NCBI RefSeq assembly: GCF_008831285.2 | Contig: NC_045144.1 | Coordinates: 13,629,858-13,693,857, forward strand | Direction: 5' to 3' | DNA from: Nymphaea colorata | Lineage: Eukaryota > Streptophyta > Magnoliopsida > Nymphaeales > Nymphaeaceae | Length of the DNA: 64,000 nucleotides | Part shown: positions 1-9,830 of the stretch, in pieces | Numbering within the stretch: the stretch's first letter is position 1 | Layout: every line of letters begins with the position of its first letter | Program-made: the position numbers and the translations under genes | Notes under the pieces: model-generated | Seen by the model: the letters and a program-made list of their open reading frames with translations, nothing else | Told to the model about the DNA's origin: nothing | The model's database searches: none

Positions 1-176
1 GTCAAATGGTAATCTAAAAATAGGTAGCCGCTATTTATAAGTTTCCATTCCTATTTATTCAGGATGCATTTGGTAAGTTACAATTGTGATTGGAGAAGTT
101 AGAATGTTGATGTAAAGCCTAGTTTGATCATGAAAATATAACTTTCCTTCGAGGAGACACGATTTTGTGTGGATGT

Positions 177-187
177 TATATATATAT

Positions 188-268
<81 letters not shown>
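177..268. repeat. (TA)n followed by (GA)n microsatellite
   Basis: Uninterrupted TA repeats run from 177 to 234, with one AA interruption, and GA repeats from 235 to 267. The tract lies directly downstream of the TIR exon, in its probable first intron. Confidence 0.95.
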
Positions 269-272
<4 letters not shown>

Positions 273-273
273 C

Positions 274-842
274 CCCTGGGTCTCTGTCTTCAGATCGTAT
301 CCAGAAACCTCCCCTGCTCTCCTCAGGGCTTGCCTCCATTCCTTCGTCTTCGCCTTCAACTCTTCATCCTCATCGTGCTTCCTGAACGCAGCTTCGAATG
401 GACCCTTGACATTCCTCACCTCCCGAGGCTCCACGTCGTAGAAGATGGGGAGCACCAACCTCCCGCACGCCACGATCTTGGCGATCTCCACCAGACACCA
501 TTTTGATTCAGCGTAGCCCTTGGAGAAGATGGGTATGAAGATCTCAGAGCCTTGAATGAATCTGAACAGCTCCTCCACCTTTTTGCCCTTATCCAAGCCC
601 TGACTGTCTATGAAGACATTTACGCCTCGCTGCTTCAGTGCTTCGTAGAGGTGGCCGGAGAAGCCCTTCCGAGTGTCCTCCCCCCTGAAGCTCAGGAACA
701 CGTCGAAATCGAACCGGGGACGCTTTGAAGACGACGGATTCAGAGGCTGTGGTTCGTCGGCAGTCTTCCTCTTCGTCATTCTCTCCCCTCGACCGAATTG
801 CTTCTTTTCAGAAGATTGGTTTTCCTGATATCCAGTGACCAA
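274..842 (-). CDS. TIR-domain protein, first exon (partial; probable TIR-NBS-LRR)
   Basis: This exon encodes a plant TIR domain, the signalling domain of intracellular immune receptors; plant TIRs are known NAD-cleaving enzymes. The reading frame starts at Met 842, with a second in-frame Met at 779 (residue 22) that may be the real start. A basic stretch with KRK and KRPR lies at about residues 24-43. The TIR core starts at FDVFLSFRGEDTRKGF (residues 45-60) and runs to about residue 183. The SKGYAESKWCLVEI motif holds the conserved catalytic Glu (residue 119), and the LPIFYDVEP box follows. The frame stays open to position 99, but the tail only translates CT and TA dinucleotide repeats (SLSL, YIYI). 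I place the exon end at a GT at 273-272, just before the repeats, as expected for a TIR exon that is followed by an intron. NB-ARC and LRR exons would lie left of the window, so TIR-only versus TNL cannot be settled. Confidence 0.85.
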
Positions 843-2421
843 GCAATTGCCGTCGACTTTCGACTTTCTTGCTCGTCAACACCTTGAAAGATGAAAAACC
901 ATTAGTTTCTCTTCTCTTCTCCAAATTTATTAGCGGTATCAAAATTCACTGCGGGCTTCGGGCCCTTGATTTTTTGTTATAATTGCACTGACGAATGAGC
1001 AGGCACGATCTAATTGGGAGATGTGAAGCTATAAGGTAGTTGGTGAGAGATTATTTAAATGAAGAACAATCTTGTTGACCTTTTCACATGCATGAACAGG
1101 CAACACATCTGAATTTGATTACCTATTGCATTTAGGAAACTATTCTTTACGCTGTCGGGAAAGTTTTAATAATGCTCTTTGACCTGATCACCTTGATCCA
1201 AAGTCCACTGTTCTGTCTTTGTAGAACTTGAAAATGATGCCTACATTAAGATTTTCTTTTACAGGTTAGTTTTATCAGTTCTATAAGTGAATCATTTTGC
1301 CAATTTGTAAATTTCAAATTCTTTAATTAATCTGCAAATAATTAAATAATTCAGAACTCATTAAGAATATGGGTTGGTACTGTTAAAATGCAAATATATT
1401 CTACCACTAGTAAAAAATAACATTCTGCAAATTGATATCACTAACTGAAATTTGGGTTAATGCTCATCATAAGAGGACTAAGAACCCCTAACTTTAGGCA
1501 AGTTTGAAGTTTATTAGTCGAACCTCTTAAATTTCTGCATATATATGAATATTTGTCCATAATAGTTAGTTTTTCTGAGATCTAAATTACCTAGGCGAAC
1601 TATTTCTGTTTGTTAGTGGAGAAAAGTTATCTAACTGGAGTCCAGAAGCATCGTCGTAGTTGGTTATGGTTTTGTTCATTTATTAGGGGCAAAACTATCA
1701 TTTTTCTGACTCAATAATTAATTCAACAAAAATAGTCTTATGGATGTTTTGGATTAACTCTGAAAACTTCAGTAGGTTGCTACGATATTGGAAAATTCAT
1801 GCATGTTTCATGTCTATCACCAAATCTTTCGGCCCAATTTAAAAATTCCCTTGAAAACAAAAGCTTGTATAGATTTGCCCAAGCTTGACCAGCCTATGTC
1901 ACAACACATATCCGTACTGGAGCAAACACAATAGGTATTGGCAGATTCAATTAGAAGTTATGCAAATTAATTTTAACGCCCAATTCAAACAAAAATTCTA
2001 CCCACTGCACTAGTTACGTTATGAGAAATAAGCTTAAATAACGCTACTGCATTTCATCTACTGATCTGGATTGAAGATGACAAAGGTGATCTCATGATCA
2101 ATAAGTAGATGATAAATTGACAATTAAATGGATTTAGATTATCTTTCAAATATTTGAAACCAAAAGATCATTTTACTTTTAATTTAAAAGGGCGTTTAGA
2201 TGGCACCTTTTCAGTACTTGGTGATGAGAAAATCAGGTAATGTGAGACCCTAGTTTAATTTTTGACCAGTTTTTAGAAGCCAGTTTGTGTGTATGGACGA
2301 AAAGAAATGGGTTTTTGAAGTGCCTCTAGGAATCAGTGTCAGCTCAATATTGCATGGTTGCAATCACACATTGACAAATTACACTGCATCATAAATCCGT
2401 AATTGGTAACGGAAAAGGTTG
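843..2421. other. non-coding stretch upstream of the TIR gene
   Basis: AT-rich sequence with no reading frame I can support. It should include the promoter of the minus-strand TIR gene, but I see no element that stands out. Confidence 0.5.
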
Positions 2422-2453
2422 CACTACAAAAAAAGCGTATTCATGGACGCGTG
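2422..2453 (+). mobile_element. CACTA-type terminal sequence (isolated end)
   Basis: The sequence begins CACTACAAAAAAAGCG, the typical terminal inverted repeat of CACTA (EnSpm) DNA transposons. I found no matching opposite end nearby, so this is at most a relic, and a chance match is possible. The rest of 2454-3463 holds only short, unconvincing reading frames. Confidence 0.35.
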
Positions 2454-3460
2454 GAAAGCCTCCACTTCAGTTAACTTGTTTCTTCTTGCTCTTTCTTAGG
2501 GAAACCTGAGTCTTAAACTATAGGAAAATAGAACAAATAAGTAAATTTGAATAAAAGATTTATGATAATGAAAGAAAGTCCCACTCCCCAACAATGTATA
2601 AAACTTTATTGGAGATAAACACATTCCAGAATCGATATAAATCAAAACAAGGTTAACCTTGCCAGCAAATTACAATAAACAATCACATAGGCACAAAGAA
2701 ACTGGATATATATGCTCTTATCAGCCATCAAGACAAACATTGTCATTTATTTGCTACGGTTTGCTCCACTAACTGGCTAAAATGGTTGGCAACAACCAGT
2801 GCTATATGTGAATGGCATGGTGTATGAACCATAGAAAACTTAATAGGGCAATGACTTGATCGATCACAGTTTGTGAGTTGAAATTGCAGACAGTTGACCC
2901 AGTACTGCCAGATGAATTCATATCCAACACCCATTCATGCCATGCATATCGAGATCAGCGCCTACCCAGTACCCACAGGAGAAGAGGTAACAAAGGCATA
3001 GGTTCGATTGAAAGGAGATCGTAATCAGTTCTAAAGTGTGTGGCAACAAACTCTTTCAATTCCACGAGCAGACACTTTTCTAAAGAGTCTTCCTTTCTAT
3101 CGGCGTGCTTGCTCTTTTGAAAGTGTTGTGAAACATTGGATGGGAAACGAAACAGGATGTATGAGACTTTTTGCATGTACAACCATCAAACCTACGCTAG
3201 CCATGAATCTAGGAGCTTGGGGATTTCTAGGTCGATGTTGTAGTACCAAAAATTCTTTATAATTTTTAAAATTTGTGAAATTTTAGGTTAATACTCATAT
3301 TTTAGTTCATTCAGGTTCTCTTCTTAGCGTGCCTATGGATCGCACAACTATTTTACTATTTATTCTGTTCCTTTAGCATGTAGGTGGGAATTTTCTTTTA
3401 ATATAATTTGATTTTGTGGACAAAATAAGTGATTTTGTTGTTAAATTAAATTTAGATTCC

Positions 3461-3463
<3 letters not shown>

Positions 3464-3521
<58 letters not shown>
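3464..3521. repeat. (TA)n microsatellite
   Basis: An uninterrupted AT/TA tract of about 58 bases. Sequence on either side (2454-3884) shows no recognisable gene. Confidence 0.95.
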
Positions 3522-3522
<1 letters not shown>

Positions 3523-3884
3523 CTCCTTCCATTATGATGCCATCAAATGTCACTTGTTAAAACGATCCAAATCCATCCGTGATAAGATGCTGTGGAAACG
3601 GTGGAACCTATGTCACCTAGGTGTGGGTACAGGTGCTGGTACGGTTACGGGAAAATGGGTATGGGTACGGCGTTTTTGCAAATCTTGATATGGCGGTACG
3701 GTGATAATATTATTTTTTTAATGAAAAAACTGAAAATTTTGAGAAAAACAAGTGATATGATCACACCATTAAGATAATGTTCCTTTCATAGTTTCTACTA
3801 TAATCTCATAATGAAAACATAAAATGTTCCTCTCATAGTTCCTACATATAATCTCATGAAAAAAAAAACATGAATAAACTGAGA

Positions 3885-5200
3885 TCATTCTTTCGATTCT
3901 TCTTCCTCTTCCATGTCCACCTCCACAACGTCCTCCTTATCCACCTCTACCTCTTGTAGTGTACATGGTTCATTTAACCCCAAATTAAGATGGTTTAGAT
4001 CCTTGTCTCCTTCGAAGTTAAATTCCTCACCATTCACATCCCAATTTTTACTGCTTCCTTCCTTATAAAAAGATAAGAATTAAGAATATAATTATCAAGT
4101 AATCAACAACATAGATACAAAAAATTTACAAGACAAAACTGTTGATTTACTTGTATTCGTTACTGTTTCGTAAAAGTAACCAAAGGTTAGAATGCATATA
4201 AACTAAATTTTTTGCATGCTTGCTTGTAAGTTTGTTTCTCTTAATGTTGTGAATATGTGAATAAGTGCTCTAATTCCTTTCAAAGCATGAAGATGTAGCC
4301 GGCTGAACTAACAACCTCAAAGCAAGGTATTGAAGTGTGGGATAAGCATGTCCATGTTTGACCACCAAGGAATAGGTAGATATGTGTCTCTATCTACCAT
4401 TGCAGCCATAATTTCATTTCCTATAGAAAAGCTTGTAAACTCATTATGAGCTCGTTCATTTTGATATGAATCTGTAAAAATTTTATTAAGACATGTCAAC
4501 CTATGTATTTAATAAAAAAAAATCTGAATCTTCAAGTGCAAAGTCCTCCTTCTCATGATTGAAAATGACACCCGTAATTTGCAAATCATATTGTCTCATA
4601 TCTCATAAACTCAATGAAGCATTGACTTATCACAATCAAGAGCCCTTAACATCTCCCAAATAGGCTCTGTGAATGCAAGAAAATAAGAGATTTTATCTCA
4701 AAATGCATCACCAACAAGCAATCGTTTGATGGTTTGAGCTTTGTCATCATCAACAGCACGATAGAAGTTCCAATCATCATCTGCCACCATATTGATTAAT
4801 GCACTTTTAACCTTCTTGATTCTCTTCATCATAACAATGATAGAAGCAAAACGTGTGTCTGCAACTCTTAACAACTTCAAATCAGTATATCTATTATAAA
4901 TGGAAAGTGCATGTTGATGATTAATTATGAAGTTTCTAATGTTTTTAACGTCTCTCTCGAAGTCTTCAATCCACAAACACAATTCATAAGCATGAAGATC
5001 TTGTTCTTTACTTGGTGGATTGCATATACTTTTCAATGCCAAATTTAAACTACGGACTGCACAAGGTGTCCAAAAAATGTGAGGATATTCATGTTCCACT
5101 AGAAGACGACAGCTCTACATGCAGGTGCATTATAATTATCTGGACAACCTTATCATTTCCAACTTATTCAATCAACTTATCTAGTTCCATGAAGGTCTAA
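3885..5200 (-). pseudogene. hAT transposase remnant (DUF659 and hAT C-terminal regions)
   Basis: Minus-strand fragment of a plant hAT-superfamily transposase. In order: the RNase-H-like region around 5190-4700, with DKVVQI, EHEYPHIFWTPCAV and LNLALKSIC; a region near 4500-4320 with the WW box; then the C-terminal dimerisation region near 4330-4190 with ATSSCFERN, STYSHIHNIKRNKL and LVYMHSNL. An acidic tail ends at a TGA at 3887-3885. Reading it through needs several frame changes, and a stop replaces the Trp expected after FERN. The BED zinc finger and the N-terminal part are missing; the right end abuts copia-derived sequence at about 5200. The family assignment is firm; the gene is dead. 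Confidence 0.8.
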
Positions 5201-5826
5201 GTATGCTGAAATTGATGGTATGTGCACATGAAAGTGATTGGAACCAGTTTGAACTGCTGAGCAACTTGAGGAACTAGGAATGATTCTAGGCAACTCAATA
5301 AGAGGTAAACTCTCTTTTAGCTCATCGATAGGCCTAGGCTTAATATATTCAGATCTGGATGACGACTTTAGCTAACTTGAAATGTTTGAGGCTGTAAAAG
5401 AGGGACCACAATGAGAGTATAAAAAATTTCTTTCATAAAAAATAACATGTCTAGATATGATGACACCATTAGAGATTGGATTGTAACAAACACAACCTTT
5501 ATGACAGCTACCATACCCAATGAAGATGCAGGTTTGAGCTTTGGCTTGTAGTTTTGAAGCACGTCTAGGCCCATTCAATGGATAGACGGTACAACCAAAG
5601 GTTCTTAGATGACTATATTTGGGAACTTCATGCAAGAGCTTCTCATACAGCATCATTTGCAAGTCTGCAATAGGCAACCTGTTAATAAGATGAACAACAG
5701 TTTTAAAAGCATCAAGCCAAAATTTTTGTGGCATATTGGCATGAATAATTATGGCGAGTCCCATTTCCACCAGATTCCTATGCTTCCTTTCTACTATCTC
5801 GTTCTACTGGGATGTGTAAGGGCATG
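5200..5826 (-). pseudogene. copia integrase C-terminal fragment
   Basis: Part of a Ty1/copia polyprotein on the minus strand. It begins in the integrase core at CPYTSQ and the ERKHRNLVEMGL motif that carries the third catalytic acidic residue, and continues through QKFWLDAF, the LHEVPKYSHLRTFGC box and IFIGYG to the HVIFYE motif, which ends the integrase C-terminal domain. After about 5370 the frame is broken but still reads as a Ser/Pro-rich linker. Reverse transcriptase is absent. It belongs to the same element as the gag at 5827-6710, joined across a large internal deletion. Confidence 0.8.
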
Positions 5827-6710
5827 TTATTGACAAGTTACTCCTTGGCTGGACTTGTTAGTATTATTATTTTTTCCATAGTTTCCTCTTCCTCCATTAC
5901 AGCCTCTACCCCTACCACCATTATAGTTGCCATGCCCATGCCCTTGGTCAGTAATAAAAGCACGCCCACACCCTTGGTCTGTAATAAAACCACGCCCATG
6001 CCCTTGTTCAGCAATAAAGGTAGTGGCAGTGGCTTCAACCTGAGCCATCAGGGATGAAGAAAGCACTCCAAGTCGTCGCTTTTGAGTAATTAACATATCA
6101 TATAATTCAGAAAATGAAGGCAGATCTTTGAATGCAATAACAGTGGTAATAAAAGATTCATATTCAGAATTCAGTCCATTCAAGGTATAGAGAACAAGGT
6201 CTGTATCTGAGACAAAGTGCTGCACTCTGCTAAGAGAATCATGTCAGAAACTAATATGTTGAAGGTATTCAGTCATAGGCATTCCTCCCTTTTTTATGTT
6301 TTGGAATTCTCTTTTCAGCTGAATAATACAAAGATTATTTTGTGAGGCATACTATTTTACAAGGATGAACCAAGCATCTATAGCCGTGCCAACACAAACC
6401 GGTTGTGACATGACTGGTTGAGTCATAGTGACTTTGATCCAACTTAGTGCTAGTTGGTCTTCACGATACCATAAACCATAAGCAGTATTTTCCTGTGTAT
6501 GTGCTTCATCAAGAAATTCAGGTGGAGCAGAACATTTTCCATTAACATACTTGATCAAATTTTAACTTTTCATAACACTTCAATTTGAGAACGCCAGAGA
6601 AGATAATTTGATTGATCAAGCTTGACTGAAACCAAACTTGAGAAAGCATTCCATTGTGTACCTGGTGGAGTAGGAGTGCGAGGAGTGTTAGAAGAGTACA
6701 ATGCAGCCAT
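5827..6710 (-). pseudogene. copia gag remnant
   Basis: Capsid (gag) region of a Ty1/copia retrotransposon, resembling the Ale/Retrofit type. Translation can start at 6710 (MAALYSSNTPRTPTPPG), followed by VSVKLDQSNYLLWRSQIE, the YGLWYREDQLALSW box near 6450, and the C-terminal half with LVLYTLNGLNSEYESFITT (about 6200). A Gly/Arg-rich tail follows. At least three frame breaks split it. It stops at the first Cys of the expected zinc knuckle (VTCQ), where the internal deletion begins. Its 5' LTR lies at about 7691-8058. Confidence 0.8.
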
Positions 6711-7690
6711 ATTATACTAAAAATTTCTCGCTCGTTCAATCAACAGCCGACAAGCACAGTCAATACAATTTGTGTCTGATAAACAAAAAAGGCGACTGAG
6801 GAGGTGGATTGGACGACTGAAGGGGCAGATAGGTCTCAGTGGCACTCCCTTGTGAGCATGCTTCTCGGTGAACACAAAAGGAAACAGCGCTTCCCTTGGT
6901 GAGGGCTGGAAACAGTATGACCTTCCCTTGTTGAGAGACAGAAAAAGAAGTCAACAGCATGCTCCTTGGCGAAGGCTGGAAAGAGTGTGGCCTTCCTTAG
7001 ACAAAAAAGGAGGCATGTGCCTCGGTGAAGGCAGGAAACAACACACTCCAAAAGGAAGGCACGTGCCTCGATGAAGGCAGGAAACAACACACTCGGTGCC
7101 AGACCCTTGTTCAAACACTAAAAGGAGCAGTATGCTCCTCGGTGAAATAGTGCGCTCCTCGGTGAAGGCCTTGGTGGCTTTCACTTGCTCACCACAAAAG
7201 AAAAAAAGAGCATGAAACTGCATGCTGCTCTGTGGTTTCCCTTGTTACGCAAAAAACTGTGGATGTAGGAAGAGGAACAGGAGACGCAACAGGGCACGCA
7301 GCAGAGAGAGGGGCTGGAAAACGATGGTGCCAGCATCAAACAATGCTCATCCACTAGACAGGTGAAGCGTAGCTCTAGAAAGATGCAGGATACAGAAGAC
7401 CACGGTGAAAGCAGTTGCAGGCTCTTATATCAATTTAGAACAAAAGATGGACACACAGGTGTAAGAGCATGAAACCGCACGCTGCTCTGTGGTTTCCCTT
7501 GTTACGCAAAAAACTGTGGATGTAGGAAGAGGAACAGGAGATGCAACAGGGCACGCAGCAGAGAGAGTGGCTGGAAAACGATGGTGGCAGCATCAAACAA
7601 TGCTCATCTACTAGACAGGTGAAGCGTAGCTCTAGAAAGATGCAGGATACAGAAGACCACGGTGAAAGAAGTTGCAGGCTCTTATATCAA
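6711..7690 (-). other. copia 5' untranslated leader with internal repeats
   Basis: Sequence between the copia 5' LTR and its gag start. It is unusually long and internally repetitive. A 46-bp unit (GGCAYGTGCCTCG followed by TGAAGGCAGG) occurs twice at 7011-7102, with looser copies from about 6890. Two copies of a primer-site-like sequence are present (7420-7433 and 7677-7690). Small frames in this stretch are products of the repeats. Confidence 0.6.
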
Positions 7691-7721
7691 TTTAGAACAA
7701 AAGATGGACACACAGGTGTAA
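7208..7721. repeat. 257-bp tandem duplication in copia leader
   Basis: Two adjacent near-identical units, 7208-7464 and 7465-7721, beginning GAGCATGAAAC. Each contains the minus-strand TTGATATAAGAGCC sequence, a degenerate initiator-Met tRNA primer site, and the end of the LTR. Only a few substitutions separate the copies. Confidence 0.9.
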
Positions 7722-8058
7722 CGTGGTTCCGCTAAAATCAGCCTACATCCACACAAAGACTCTCTCTTATATTCTATAACCACACAGAGAGAGTACAAAT
7801 ATTTATAGTCACTTTATACAATTTAGATCCTTGATTTTAGGATCTTGATATACACGACAGATTTGGGCAGAATTATAGAAGAAGATAGGAGAAATGATTT
7901 CTTTCTCATATAGAGAAGATTGGTCAGTTTTAGATAGCTCTTGAGTTTTGGAAACCGTACCCTGTACTTTGTAACTGATCCTGATCGTATCTGTTCCATA
8001 GATCTTATCATTGTTAATAAATCTAGCACAGCTCTATGTTACAGAAATTTCTCAATAT
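7691..8058 (-). repeat. copia 5' LTR (degenerate)
   Basis: Read on the minus strand, this starts TATTGAGAAATTTCTG, close to the usual TGTTGAGAAATT opening of copia LTRs. A TATA-like ACTATAAATATT occurs near 7800, and it ends just before the primer site. Its partner 3' LTR was not found to the left, where hAT sequence takes over at 5200. Exact boundaries are uncertain by a few bases. Confidence 0.6.
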
Positions 8059-8108
8059 TTCCTCCAAGAAGAAGGTCATTCTGCTGGACCAGAAACCCCA
8101 GATGAGGC

Positions 8109-8490
8109 TTGGTGATTGTTATGAGAGAGATGGGCTCTATCTACTACATTAACTTGAACACAAACAAGGCACTTCCAGCTGACAAGAAGAATGAAGAATC
8201 ACTCCTATGGCACTATAGGTTGGGACATTTGTCTGATCTAATTCTCAAAACTGTGTTTCTTAAGCTCGTCTACAATTTTCCAGTATGTGAGACATGCAAT
8301 TACGCAAAGATCGCTGAACAATCATTTCCTGAGTCTGAAATAAAAATCCAATATTGCTTCAACTTGGTTCAGGCCGATGTATGGGGCCCGGCTCCTGCTG
8401 TTTCCAACTTTATTTTCAGATACTTTCTCCTGCTAAAAGATGCCAAATCATGGATGAGTTGGGTGTTCTTTCTCAACAAAAAAAGATGAA
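8109..8490 (+). pseudogene. copia pre-integrase and integrase fragment (plus strand)
   Basis: Fragment of a different copia element in the opposite orientation. It shows MGSIYYINL, the pre-integrase motif LLWHYRLGHLS, the CETCNYAKIAEQSFP zinc-binding box, and the integrase start QADVWGPAPAVSN with the first catalytic Asp. The frame is open for 126 codons, then lost. No flanking LTRs were found. Confidence 0.8.
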
Positions 8491-8919
8491 GTCTTTTTTA
8501 TTAGCAGGCATTGTATGGCCACTAGCAATATCTTATATTAACAAAAGTCACGCACTGGGTGAATTTTATCCAATCTTAAGACTCTGAAAGGTTCCAGATT
8601 GGGTTGAGAAGGACTTGGTTTCACATGCAAGACCCACAAATATTATTAACCGACAAATTTTTGGTGGTGGCGAACCCTCTGCTAGGTTAAAAGAATCAAA
8701 ACTTAGCTGGAACAATCGTACCATTTTGTTATCGGCCCGATATTTGATCAAATTATAATTGAAATGCAGAGTTCTATATTTTATTAAATAATCTTATTCC
8801 TAGTCCCAAGAGTTCTTTTTGGCGATTGCCTGGGCCTCCCTTTTTACACCCCTATGCATGTCCAATGATATTGGATCGTGTAGGTCGGTGCAGGGTTGGA
8901 GTATTTTTTATTTTTATTT
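8491..8919. other. unassigned stretch
   Basis: No recognisable gene. A short continuation of the copia fragment may reach about 8590. Confidence 0.4.
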
Positions 8920-9364
8920 TTATAAAGAAGTGTATATTTTAGAATATTTACTTTTTCATAAACCCTTTTTTGTCCTTCTAAAAGTCTTTTTTTTTTACTT
9001 AGACATGTTATTTTGGTTATTAAGCACCTACATGCATAATTTTTCATGCATTAGACCATATAAGACACTAATTTTAGATCCGGCTTTCCATAATGCCCAT
9101 GCCCATGTGAGTAGAGTCAAATGTCCTTCAACTGGCATACATAGTGCTTCCAAGTTCCATCCTTGCACTAGTATAGCACATTGCTCTCGATCCGACCAGG
9201 TCGACTGGAAACTGAAAGTATGTCATCATCGTTTAAGAAAAGTCATTCCTGGGATTCAAAGAAAAGTCGGCCAAATTTTTCTCCTTTAACTGGCTCTTGC
9301 ATCCAATTAGGACGAACCGATACAATTAATTTCTGGTAACTAAAACTTACAAGTACAACATATG

Positions 9365-9423
<59 letters not shown>

Positions 9424-9830
9424 GAATTGAAATCTGCTATTTTTTTGTTTTGTGTGGATAAAAACCATCACAGTGCATTTGCATTGACCAGTTGTTTGAG
9501 CACGGTCTTTTGAAAGCAGTTTTTAATTATACAAAATAACAAAATAACCACTCTACTGCAGAAGTAGCTGCCTGAAATGTATGAAGTTATTAACATGAAC
9601 ATAACTAAAGTTTGTGCGGCACCAGCCATCTTGTAGCTCCACCATGGGACTTACCATCACACAAGATGATTCAATTGAATTTGAATGAACCTGCAATTGT
9701 GGGTGACCTTATACAGAATAGGCTCTGTCATTAGGGAAGATCTCTATATTTTAATTTTAATTGGTTCTGTCTTAACGCAAAATACAAGGCTGGCCGAATG
9801 CTATTGGGCCCAGCTATCATTAATTATCAA
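8920..9830 (+). repeat. dispersed repeat, copy A
   Basis: Unclassified repeat. Its left part (8920-9113) matches 21105-21295: shared blocks are GTGTATATTTT, CTTTTTCATAAACCCTTTTT and CATAATGCCCATGCCCATGT. Its right part (9205-9815) matches 17490-18290: shared blocks are CAATTTGAATGAACCTGCAATTGTGGG-like sequence, GGGAAGATCTCTATA, and TTAATTGGTTC followed by GTCTTAAC. Copy A carries a (TA)n tract at 9369-9420. No coding capacity or terminal repeats are evident. Confidence 0.75.
9369..9420. repeat. (TA)n microsatellite in repeat copy A
   Basis: Pure TA tract of 52 bases. The related copy B carries its CA/TA tract at a different internal point. Confidence 0.95.

Noticed and set aside
55-506. Open frames reading YIYI/SLSL/RERE through 177-268
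   Set aside because: They are translations of dinucleotide repeats.
6836-7223. Several 68-92-codon frames
   Set aside because: They come from degenerate tandem repeats in the copia leader.
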